Positions 57,283-64,000 of a stretch of DNA of 64,000 nucleotides are shown here, piece by piece. The position numbers and the translations under genes were made by a program. A model generated the notes under the pieces. That model was not told where the DNA came from and did not search any database. It saw only the letters and a program-made list of their open reading frames with translations. The stretch comes from Sabellastarte sp. h YS-2021 (Eukaryota; Annelida; Polychaeta; Sabellida; Sabellidae), in assembly GCA_964017235.1 (NCBI GenBank), contig OZ024928.1, positions 1,240,001-1,304,000 of the forward strand. Direction: 5' to 3'. Within the stretch, counting starts at the first letter, position 1, and each line of letters starts with the position of its first letter.

Positions 57283-60200
57283 CTAGTGGTGGATTTGCTG
57301 GGCAGCCACCACAGGACCCAAGTGAAAAAGCTCCTTATCTGCCCAGGCAACATCCTTAAGGTAAAACTGTGTAAAGGTGTTGTGGGACTTCCAGTGGCAT
57401 GCTGCTAGAATCTGGTCCAGAGATATGCCACCTTGAAAGGCTTTGGAGGCCGCAAAGGCCCTAACATCATGGGCCTTAACCTGATGTAAGGTCAAGGAAT
57501 CTTGGTCAGAGAGATCATAACACAACACTACTGTTTGTTTGATCCAGGACGAGATAGTGGCAGGAGAGATGTCCTTGTTAAACCCTTGTTTGAATGAAAC
57601 AAAAACTAACTCCTTTCCCGTTCTTAGGTCCTGCGTTTTGTCCAGGTAGTAGCGAAGAGCCCGAACGGGGCAAAGGGATCTGTCTTCCTTTAAAGCCTTA
57701 TCCAGAGTGGGGGCTAAGGCTGGAATGACCACAGGGGCCACGCACTCTGGTCCCTCTTTTGCCAAGTGATTTTTCGCCAAGAAACTTGGTGAAGGGTAGA
57801 GGGAAACTTTGGACCAGTCAGCTTGGTGTCTGATATTTTTGTTTAACCAAGCGTGAATCTCACTCCTGCGTTTTCCTGAAGCCAGGGCTAGGAGAAAAAC
57901 AGTTTTGAAAGTAAGGTGCTTCAGAGAAGCCTTTCTGAGTGGTTCAAAAGGCGCTTTTGTAAGCTGGTGTAAAACCAGGGAGAGGTTCCAAGCAGGAACC
58001 CCCCGGCGCCCTTTGGGTCTATCTCTGTGAAAACTGTCTAACAGTCTAGTCAAATTTTCATCCTTGCCGACATTAACCGAGGTATTTCCCAGTTTGTCTG
58101 CAATGGCTGACCTGTAACCATCAATAGTGCTGGGCTGGAGATTCTTCTCCTGGAAAAGGTGCAGGAGGAAATCTGCTATTTGTTTTATAGATGGGTTCCT
58201 GAAGTCCACCTGACTTGTTTCACACCATCTGACAAAAACGGCCCACTTCGCTTCGTAGACTGTTCTGGTTGAACGTCTTTGAGGCGCCTCAATTCTTGAC
58301 GCCACTGGGCTAGAGAACCCCTGCTCCTTGATTGTCTGGGCTCTAGGAGCCAGGCATGGAGATTTAGGTTTGTCAGATCCCTGTGACGTGCCTTGTTGAA
58401 AGGTTGGGTCACTAGATCTGGGTGGTGTGGAAGACAAAGAGGAACCCTCACAGATAGTTCCACTAGGTCCCAAAACCAAGGCATGTTGGGCCATCCCGGG
58501 GCAATCAGGATTGCTCTGCGATACCAGTGATCTGACAGCTTGCTGACCACCTTCCCCATCAGAGACACTGGGGGGAAGAGGTACATGTCCAGGTCCTCCC
58601 AGGATAATGTCAGAGCATCCACTGACCAGGCCTTTGGGTCTGGAATTGGGGACACAAATTGAACTAGCTTGCAGTTGTACCTTGTTGCAAACATGTCCAC
58701 TCGGGGATAATGCCAGGTTTGACAAAGGAGGTCGAAGGTCTCTTGATGGAGGGACCACTCCGTCTGAATGACCTGTCTTTGGCGAGACAATTTGTCTGCA
58801 ATTACATTCAGACGGCCTGGAATGTGTCTGGCCTTCAGTACTATTTGATTGAGGCTGCACCAACATAGGAGCCGCCAAAGAAGGGCACAGAGTGAGCCTG
58901 ACCTCATACCCCCTTCCTTGTTGATGTATGCCACAACCGTGGTGTTGTCTGTGGCAATCAGGACGACCTTTCCTTGCACTAAATGTTGGAATCTTTTTAG
59001 TGCTAACAACACGGCTTTTAGTTCTAAGAAGTTTATGTGCAACTTGCTTTCGGGCACTGACCAAGTACCGCTTGCTGTGAAGTCGCCTAAGTGAGCACCC
59101 CAGCCTTCTTTTGAGGCGTCTGTAAAGATTTGAACTGCGTGTCGCAGGGGGTGTAAGGGCTGACCCTTTAGGACATTTTCCTCTTGGGTCCACCACTGCA
59201 GGTACTGATGGAGAGACCTCGGAATTGGGATCTCCTTTTCCAGAGATTCTGGGACTCTCCAGTGTTTCTTGAGGTGCCACTGAATAGGTCTCATGTGCAG
59301 TCTGCCTAGGGTCACCTGTTTTTCTGTCGCAGTGAGAAGACCTATAAGAGACATGAAAGTTCTCACTGGGCAAGATCTGTTCTGTAAAAGCACTGTTATT
59401 TTCTGTTGAAGGGTTTCCCAACGATTTTGAGTAGGTCTGACTATTCCGTTGAGTAGGTCGTACTGGTAGCCTACGAAGTCGAAGACTTGTTGGGGTTCCA
59501 GTTCTGATTTTTGCATGTTTACCATCCAGCCCAACTCCTGGCAGAGGGCTAGGAGGGATTGGGTTCCCTGGTGGCAAGATTCTTTGGTAGGGGCTCGAAT
59601 CAACCAGTCGTCTAGGTACTGGTGGATTCTTATACCCTGTGACTGAGCCATTAACTTGACCTCTTTGACCACACCAGTGAACTCCATGGGAGCTGTTGAC
59701 AGGCCAAAGGGAAGTGCCCGAAACTGGTACGACTGGTTCTGAAAGTGGAACCTGAGGAATTTTCGGGATGTGTAGTGAATTGGGATGTGGAAGTAGGCGT
59801 CGCTGAAGTCTAGCGATGTCACCCACTCCTCTTGTTGTAGAGAGGTCCGGATTGTCTCTGGAGTCTCCATTTTGAATGTTTTTACGCATAAAAACTGATT
59901 TAGAGTACTGAGATCCAAGATTGGCCGCCACTTGTGGTTCGGCTTTGGGACAATGAACAGTCTGTTGAAAAAGGCTAGTGAGGTTTGAACCCTGACCCTC
60001 TCTACTGCCTTTTTCTCGATCAGAGCTTGTACAGCTGCTTGCAAGTGGGAGTCTCTGATGGGGTTTGCATAGCCACTTACTATCAGGGGATCCCTTACTA
60101 AGGGAGGTCTTACTTTGAAGGGAAGAACATAACCCTCCTTTAATATGGACACTACTTTTGGGTTTGCACCCTTGTGAGCCCATATTTCCCAAAAACTCTG

Positions 60201-60495
60201 AAGACGTCCCCCCACTGGTTGGACACTTGCAACATTGGGGACATTTGGAACATTTGGAGCAGAAACAAAGTGACCGACAAAAGAAGCACTTTTCACACAC
60301 TTTATTTGACTTTTGATCTTTAATTTTGGTCTTACGTCTTTCTTTTGCGACTGCCACCTTGTTACAGTAGGTACACGACATACAACATGATAAGAAACAT
60401 TTGTTGGAACAGATACAAAAGAGTTTCTTGTTATGACACTTTGTACAGAACTGACTGGCCGGGCCACCGGCACCGGACTTGACTTGCAGTAATTG
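57283..60495 (-). CDS. DIRS A Cys-rich / tyrosine recombinase ORF
   Basis: Open from the codon after the Gag stop (60495) to 57283, about 1070 codons. The first internal Met (MSCTYCNK) is at 60381 and gives 1032 residues. The C-terminal part is a tyrosine recombinase with all catalytic positions: SGKRRSEI (Arg838 counted from that Met), HDVR (His971, Arg974), HW (His996) and FTQFY (Tyr1007). The N-terminal ~90 codons after the stop are extremely Cys-rich (19 Cys, e.g. FCICSNKC, CEKCFFCRSLCFCSKC, CPQCCKC) and look metal-binding. The region between (to about residue 732) overlaps the RT ORF in another frame and may be passive. This frame is the Gag frame, so stop readthrough at 60496-60498 would give a Gag-recombinase fusion. 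Internal initiation is the alternative. Confidence 0.9.
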   Translation of the reverse strand, partial: QLLQVKSGAGGPASQFCTKCHNKKLFCICSNKCFLSCCMSCTYCNKVAVAKERRKTKIKDQKSNKVCEKCFFCRSLCFCSKCSKCPQCCKCPTSGGTSSEFLGNMGSQGCKPKSSVHIKGGLCSSLQSKTSLSKGSPDSKWLCKPHQRLPLASSCTSSDREKGSREGQGSNLTSLFQQTVHCPKAEPQVAANLGSQYSKSVFMRKNIQNGDSRDNPDLSTTRGVGDIARLQRRLLPHPNSLHIPKIPQVPLSEPVVPVSGTSLWPVNSSHGVHWCGQRGQVNGSVTGYKNPPVPRRLVDSSPYQRILPPGNPIPPSPLPGVGLDGKHAKIRTGTPTSLRLRRLPVRPTQRNSQTYSKSLGNPSTENNSAFTEQILPSENFHVSYRSSHCDRKTGDPRQTAHETYSVAPQETLESPRISGKGDPNSEVSPSVPAVVDPRGKCPKGSALTPPATRSSNLYRRLKRRLGCSLRRLHSKRYLVSARKQVAHKLLRTKSRVVSTKKIPTFSARKGRPDCHRQHHGCGIHQQGRGYEVRLTLCPSLAAPMLVQPQSNSTEGQTHSRPSECNCRQIVSPKTGHSDGVVPPSRDLRPPLSNLALSPSGHVCNKVQLQASSICVPNSRPKGLVSGCSDIILGGPGHVPLPPSVSDGEGGQQAVRSLVSQSNPDCPGMAQHALVLGPSGTICEGSSLSSTPPRSSDPTFQQGTSQGSDKPKSPCLAPRAQTIKEQGFSSPVASRIEAPQRRSTRTVYEAKWAVFVRWCETSQVDFRNPSIKQIADFLLHLFQEKNLQPSTIDGYRSAIADKLGNTSVNVGKDENLTRLLDSFHRDRPKGRRGVPAWNLSLVLHQLTKAPFEPLRKASLKHLTFKTVFLLALASGKRRSEIHAWLNKNIRHQADWSKVSLYPSPSFLAKNHLAKEGPECVAPVVIPALAPTLDKALKEDRSLCPVRALRYYLDKTQDLRTGKELVFVSFKQGFNKDISPATISSWIKQTVVLCYDLSDQDSLTLHQVKAHDVRAFAASKAFQGGISLDQILAACHWKSHNTFTQFYLKDVAWADKELFHLGPVVAAQQIHH

Positions 60496-60587
60496 TCATT
60501 TATACTGTGTCTTCTCATGAGCCATCTTGGTACCACGTCCGGGTTGACCACCCCGGCCTCTGCCCCGGCCTCTATTGCGGGAACCAA
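58185..60587 (-). CDS. DIRS A reverse transcriptase-RNase H-methyltransferase-like protein
   Basis: 800 codons from the first Met, overlapping Gag by 92 nt in the +1 frame. The conserved part starts VGGRLQSFWEIWAHK (about 125) and LKEGYVLPF. The RT core has SLDFSDAYFHIPI, LPFGLSTAPMEF and the YLDD box (324-327). RNase H follows with FTDASKEGWGAHL (Asp490), FLELKAV (Glu522), ATDNTT (Asp547) and VIADKLS (Asp598), a complete acidic set. The last domain (about 625-710: DMFATRYNCKLVQFVSPIPD, FPPVSLMGK, LIAPGWPNMPWF) corresponds to the Dam-like methyltransferase domain reported in DIRS elements, with FPPV in place of a classic DPPY. The start is uncertain; frameshift from Gag or reinitiation is possible. 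Confidence 0.92.
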   Translation of the reverse strand: MVPAIEAGAEAGVVNPDVVPRWLMRRHSINDNYCKSSPVPVARPVSSVQSVITRNSFVSVPTNVSYHVVCRVPTVTRWQSQKKDVRPKLKIKSQIKCVKSASFVGHFVSAPNVPNVPNVASVQPVGGRLQSFWEIWAHKGANPKVVSILKEGYVLPFKVRPPLVRDPLIVSGYANPIRDSHLQAAVQALIEKKAVERVRVQTSLAFFNRLFIVPKPNHKWRPILDLSTLNQFLCVKTFKMETPETIRTSLQQEEWVTSLDFSDAYFHIPIHYTSRKFLRFHFQNQSYQFRALPFGLSTAPMEFTGVVKEVKLMAQSQGIRIHQYLDDWLIRAPTKESCHQGTQSLLALCQELGWMVNMQKSELEPQQVFDFVGYQYDLLNGIVRPTQNRWETLQQKITVLLQNRSCPVRTFMSLIGLLTATEKQVTLGRLHMRPIQWHLKKHWRVPESLEKEIPIPRSLHQYLQWWTQEENVLKGQPLHPLRHAVQIFTDASKEGWGAHLGDFTASGTWSVPESKLHINFLELKAVLLALKRFQHLVQGKVVLIATDNTTVVAYINKEGGMRSGSLCALLWRLLCWCSLNQIVLKARHIPGRLNVIADKLSRQRQVIQTEWSLHQETFDLLCQTWHYPRVDMFATRYNCKLVQFVSPIPDPKAWSVDALTLSWEDLDMYLFPPVSLMGKVVSKLSDHWYRRAILIAPGWPNMPWFWDLVELSVRVPLCLPHHPDLVTQPFNKARHRDLTNLNLHAWLLEPRQSRSRGSLAQWRQELRRLKDVQPEQSTKRSGPFLSDGVKQVRWTSGTHL
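60490..60498 (-). promoter_or_regulatory. Candidate stop-codon readthrough site
   Basis: On the sense strand the Gag stop reads AAA TGA CAA TTA CTG. CAATTA fits the CARYYA consensus that promotes readthrough after a stop codon (as in tobamovirus UAG CAA UUA). No in-frame stop follows until the end of the recombinase. Other DIRS copies in the window read TGACAATTACTG (about 10659, 52770) and TGACAATCACTG (13275), all fitting CARYYA. Confidence 0.6.
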
Positions 60588-62493
60588 ACGCTTTCCAAGC
60601 TGGTAGTTCCTTTCCGGCTTGAGAAGTTGTTTTAGCAGTGTCTTGAGGTTTCCAACCAGTACTGTAGGGTTGGTATCTCTGTTTTCTGCCTCTACCGGCG
60701 AACCCCCCGCGGCCCGGGCCGGGCTGGGAAGTACGTCGGGAAGCTTCTAATTGGTTTATTTCATCCTCAGCTTTTCTAATAGCAGCATCTGGAAATAGCC
60801 CATATCCATTCAGGGGGCAATTTCTCAAGGAATTGAAAGTATCTGGTTTAATCCCCGGTTTCACAGCTTCCAAGTATGAATCCCTACGGAGTAGGGTCAA
60901 ATTTGCCATCTGCACAAATGTAAAGTCTGCCAAATGTTGTAGAGATTTACCCATGGCGAAACTGACATTCTGGTTAAATGAAGATAAATACAAAAGTTCA
61001 TCCAATGCACCTTGAGCTTTGACAGAAGACTTGCCTTTCTTAAGTTCACTTTGTAAGATATGCAATTGTTCTTGGAAGGCATCCTGTATCTTGGTAATAC
61101 AGCGATTAAACCCCGCTGACTGGTTGCAAATATATGAAGACTCTTTTGCTGCTTTCTCCCACTTACGCATAGTGTCTTGTGATAGTGGGCGGGATGGAGG
61201 CTGAGGAGATGCAGAAGATATGGTTGAAATCCTGGGGAATGAACTATTTATCTTCGCCGCATCATTTGGCCAAGAATTCACTGATTTACCCGGCCTAGTT
61301 GGATCTGTAGGCTCCGCCGGGTGTATCCCATACCATCTGCTCTGGGATTTGGGGGGTCTGAGGAATTGGTCCACATGCAGGCCACCTGGATCACTAGATT
61401 TTGAAGGATAACCTTCTATCAGTACAAGGTTTAGAGTCTCTAGTTTTCGGCACAACCAATCTTCCGGAGGAAGATCCACAGAAATCTTGCCCACAGGTTG
61501 CGAACGGTGACCTGCCCAAGGATTATCAGTGCGGGATTGAGGAGAAAACTCCAGGTCAGGAATGTGTGTCCATCCCATGAACGCGCGGACGCCTCTCACA
61601 GTCTCGCGGTAATTTTGATCTTCACTGAGGACCCGGTCCGGGTCTGAGGTTTCTAAGTCTGGGGATTCCTCTGCGTCAGATAACTCACCCTCTTCAAATG
61701 TTTCCTGAGGATTGACATCGCGGAAGGTGACCGGCCCGGAGCCGGAAGAAGGTTGTTGAAATGCAGCTTGAGAGGAAGCAGACATAGCAGCTGACGACAC
61801 AGTAGCCACCGGAGCAGGGTGTTTAAACATAGGTTCTGCTTCCGGGTAGAGGTTTTGAAGTGGAGATTGTCTGTCAGCAATTGAAAAATCCTGATCTCTA
61901 GGCTCATCCGGGCCAACAGCCGGACCGGCTGGGCCGGAAGAAGCCGAAGTAGAGACAAAAAAGGGTGTCTGGGAAAGAGCACCTGCTGGAGCAGCATGAG
62001 AGACCGGAACTTTGACCGGAGAAAATGTTGGATTTTGTACAGGTGAGGAGCGATGTCCTAAAGTGATAAGCACCTCAAGCCTGGCCATACGAGTGGCCCA
62101 CTTTTCGTCTAGTTCCTGAAGATCTTTCTTAAACTGAGGCACAGGAAGGGACAAATCCGGAGCAGGAGAAACAGATACAGCAGGTTCTTGTTCTGGTTGG
62201 GCATCAAGTACTACCACAGAAGACGGATCGACTAACACTTCCTTTGCTTTAGCCTTTTCCTTTCTGAGTTTATAGGTAGGAGTACTTAACTTGAGCACTT
62301 GCTCCGGGGTAAGGACACTGCAAAAGTCACACTGCAGATTCTGAACACAAGGGTCATCACCCTGTCCTTTCTCGCGACAACGCGCACACCTACTATGTTT
62401 GTCAAATGAAGCCATAATATGGCCACACGCACCCTTTTTCTGTCCTGGAGATGCCATGATAGAACAGTTAACTAATGGCAACACTTCCGACAC
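60496..62493 (-). CDS. DIRS A Gag-like protein
   Basis: 665 codons from the first Met; the second Met (MASPGQKKG, residue 13) is the likelier start because the B2 copy begins MSSPGQK. A Cys/His cluster (CGHIMASFDKHSRCARCREK..C..LQCDFC, about 23-58) looks zinc-binding. A Pro/Ser/Ala-rich middle follows, then the conserved core EEGELSD, NYRETVRGVRAFMGWTHIPD, PPEDWLCRKLETLNLVLIEG, PKSQSRWYG. The C-terminal tail is Arg/Gly-rich (GPGRGGFAGRGRKQ, RNRGRGRGRGGQPGRG), typical of RNA binding. It should package the element RNA. It ends KTQYK, then TGA in a readthrough-type context. Confidence 0.92.
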   Translation of the reverse strand: MSEVLPLVNCSIMASPGQKKGACGHIMASFDKHSRCARCREKGQGDDPCVQNLQCDFCSVLTPEQVLKLSTPTYKLRKEKAKAKEVLVDPSSVVVLDAQPEQEPAVSVSPAPDLSLPVPQFKKDLQELDEKWATRMARLEVLITLGHRSSPVQNPTFSPVKVPVSHAAPAGALSQTPFFVSTSASSGPAGPAVGPDEPRDQDFSIADRQSPLQNLYPEAEPMFKHPAPVATVSSAAMSASSQAAFQQPSSGSGPVTFRDVNPQETFEEGELSDAEESPDLETSDPDRVLSEDQNYRETVRGVRAFMGWTHIPDLEFSPQSRTDNPWAGHRSQPVGKISVDLPPEDWLCRKLETLNLVLIEGYPSKSSDPGGLHVDQFLRPPKSQSRWYGIHPAEPTDPTRPGKSVNSWPNDAAKINSSFPRISTISSASPQPPSRPLSQDTMRKWEKAAKESSYICNQSAGFNRCITKIQDAFQEQLHILQSELKKGKSSVKAQGALDELLYLSSFNQNVSFAMGKSLQHLADFTFVQMANLTLLRRDSYLEAVKPGIKPDTFNSLRNCPLNGYGLFPDAAIRKAEDEINQLEASRRTSQPGPGRGGFAGRGRKQRYQPYSTGWKPQDTAKTTSQAGKELPAWKAFGSRNRGRGRGRGGQPGRGTKMAHEKTQYK

Positions 62494-62570
62494 AAATTAC
62501 ACAGATATAACACAATATAAAAACTAAAGAGTTCACAGATAAAAATCCACAACTTTAAATATCGCGCCAA

Positions 62571-62766
62571 ACGAAAAAGATGCTATGACGTCACGTCCCT
62601 CTGGCGAGTGAGGCAGGAACTAGGCCACCTGGCGAGTGGATTGTAGTGTGCCGGTCCTGCCGGGGGTGAAACCCGGGACGTCTTTTTCTTTCGTTTGGCG
62701 GGACCGGCTGGCGCCGGGCTATAGCTATCGTCTGGTAGGTAAGATGTATTAACGCAATGAAATTTG
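62571..62766 (-). repeat. Element A 5' terminal repeat
   Basis: ACGAAAAAGATGCTATGACG to GGTAGGTAAG (62571-62743) is the exact inverse of 56612-56784. The outer 20 nt GATGTATTAACGCAATGAAA match the internal complementary region. It lies about 75 nt upstream of the Gag start and probably carries the promoter; no TATA box is evident. Confidence 0.9.
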
Positions 62767-63055
62767 CAATTTTATTGCGTTAATACATCCTATCCAATGG
62801 ACAAATGCTGAATAACTACCGCCTGGTCGGCGGGTAAGCTACTAGGGACTTAGGTGAACTCATAACAGAACTAACAAAATTTCCTTTCAGGCCTGGGTCG
62901 ACCTTGAGGTCAGAACCCATAAGGCTACAGTAGGTTACCGGAAACCGGTTAACCGATTTACCCCCCCCCCCCCTTTTTTTAACAGACCTGCTCTGAGGTA
63001 GGGGAAGAGAGGGCTGAGTTCAGTCCCATAATAAGAAGAAACAAGACCACTGCCG
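62767..63055 (-). mobile_element. DIRS element B3, remaining 3' internal part
   Basis: ATTGCGTTAATACATCCTAT, CCAATGGACAAATGCTG, CTACCGCCTGGTCGGCGGGT, a C/T tract and GACCTGCTCTGAGGTAGGGG match 49025-49320 of B2. The copy stops at about 63055, where another repeat begins, so B3 is only an end fragment split by element A. Confidence 0.85.
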
Positions 63056-63089
63056 CGGTATGTATCTCCCGCCGAGTACCGCAGGGGAA

Positions 63090-63516
63090 GAAATACTACA
63101 TTGAAATTTTTCCCCTTTGCATAGGACACTGTTGTACCATCCTGCAGGTCGAAAATTCGCTTGAAACCGCTCTATCTGTTATGCTTTTCGAGATATTGAC
63201 ACTTTTCCATTTTCAGCAAAAATCCAAGATGGCCGCCGAAAGTGGCGAAAAATGAAATTTTTCCCCTTTGGACAGGACACTCTTGTATCACCCTGCGGGT
63301 CAAAAAATCGCTCGAAATCGCTCGATCTGTTACGGTTTTCGAGATAGTGACACTTTTTCATTTTCCGCAAAAATGTAAGATGGCCGCCAAAAGTGGCGAA
63401 AATTGAAATTTTCCCCCTTTGCACAGGAGACTCTTGTACCACCCTGCAGGTCAAAAATTTGCTCAAAATCGCTCTATCTCTTACGGTTTTCGAGATATTG
63501 ACACTTTTCTATTTTT
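63090..63516 (-). repeat. ~120-165-bp tandem repeat with ATATCTCGAAAA core
   Basis: About three units with GAAATTTTTCCCCTTTG, AGGACACTCTTGTA, CACCCTGCAGGTCAAAAAT, CGCTCTATCTGTTA, TTTTCGAGATATTGACAC and AAGATGGCCGCC. On the minus strand this is related to the 27.7-33.8 kb satellite (TATCTCGGAAAC, GATAGAGCGATTT, GGCGGCCATCTTG). Confidence 0.8.
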
Positions 63517-64000
63517 CCTCGTCTCACAGTTGCTCCCACAGTACCATAGTCACCCCGATCGTAAATACCCAACAGTTCCTCCTTTCCACTCCTCACTATA
63601 CAAGCCAAACACTTTGGCCATAGTTTTGCTTTTGATGCTACCAAGATTTGTAATAATCTTCCGAATAATGTAATGTGTCTTCTCTGTTGTGACCTGGCTA
63701 TGTTGTTGGACTTGCAATTATTCACATTGTTTTTGTTCATTTGCACCTTAAAGTCTGTCAATTCATGGAGATTAGGTACTATAAAAGTCCACATTAGATT
63801 AGATTAGCTGGACGGGTACAGAGAAGGCACTAACAAACAAAAATAATAAATAATAGAAATTCAAAGTTTATTAAATATATCAAATCAGCTTAAAAATCTC
63901 CCTATACAATTGACTGATAAATATGCAAAAATATAGTACAGTATTTTACATTCGGGCAAACATATTACTGTGAGGTGTAAAGGTAAATTGCAAATTTAAT
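63517..64000 (+). repeat. Duplicate of 55771-56257 (LINE tail, flank, DIRS B end)
   Basis: CCTCGTCTCACAGTTGCTCC starts at 55771 and 63517. The match continues essentially base for base through the LINE 3' tail (63517-63808), the 174-bp unique segment (63809-63982) and the first bases of a family-B terminal repeat (AAATTGCAAATTTAAT at the window end). One 2-bp deletion was seen. Confidence 0.95.

Larger units (their letters stand above)
56567..62766 (-). mobile_element. DIRS element A, apparently intact
   Basis: A complete DIRS-type tyrosine-recombinase retrotransposon. From its 5' end (right): terminal repeat, Gag (62493-60496), RT-RNase H-MT-like ORF (60587-58185), Cys-rich/tyrosine recombinase ORF (to 57283), a purine-rich tract, an internal complementary region and the 3' terminal repeat. 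All large ORFs are uninterrupted. A 173-nt inverted match between the ends (56612-56784 and 62571-62743) is perfect by eye. It sits in the end of a family-B element. DIRS elements integrate through a circular intermediate by the recombinase and give no target duplication. Boundaries are accurate to about 10 bp. Confidence 0.93.

Noticed and set aside
58849-59094. + strand ORF in the RNase H region of element A
   Set aside because: Antisense shadow of the RT-RNase H gene.

Overview
The window is animal (metazoan) nuclear DNA. It has long introns with GT..AG junctions, tandem satellites, tRNA-like SINEs, non-LTR (LINE) fragments, a PIF/Harbinger relic and several DIRS-type tyrosine-recombinase retrotransposons. 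The tandem-core elements with short inverted ends resemble the 'pearl' elements described from bivalves, so a mollusc or other marine lophotrochozoan is the best guess. The species cannot be named from the sequence.

One cellular gene is recognisable: the 3' half of autophagy-related ATG2 on the + strand. Twelve coding exons between 2716 and 20931 encode about the last 554 residues, and all splice phases agree. The N-terminal exons lie left of the window. The introns are full of tandem repeats, and several of these duplicate an exon-intron junction. In one intron, 11 copies of a splice donor form an array that stays open in the gene's own frame.

From 10.5 to 16.1 kb, inside the largest ATG2 intron, lie two + strand DIRS relics, one split by a LINE. 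From 18.1 to 19.9 kb, still inside ATG2, is a tandem-core element. From 22.4 to 41.4 kb there is no gene. That stretch holds satellites with units of about 139-156 bp, carried in transposon-like elements with inverted ends and nested in one another, plus MITEs. From 41.4 to 48.2 kb there is a dead PIF/Harbinger element, a minus-strand copy of one satellite element, a Harbinger-type MITE and a SINE.

From 48.2 to 64 kb is a nest of retrotransposons. A LINE reverse transcriptase gene is interrupted by a decayed DIRS (family B, 48.7-55.0 kb). A second family-B end (56.24-56.57 kb) is interrupted by an apparently intact DIRS of another family (A, about 56.57-62.77 kb, minus strand). A duplicate of the LINE tail and the next family-B end closes the window.

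The family-A DIRS is the most interesting object. It has an intact Gag, an intact RT-RNase H-methyltransferase-like ORF, an intact tyrosine recombinase ORF and a perfect 173-nt inverted repeat. Gag and the recombinase ORF are in the same frame, separated by a single TGA. That TGA is followed by CAATTA, which fits the CARYYA context known for stop-codon readthrough. The stop context recurs in the other DIRS copies of the window. This suggests a Gag-(Cys-rich)-recombinase readthrough product, with the RT made from the overlapping frame.
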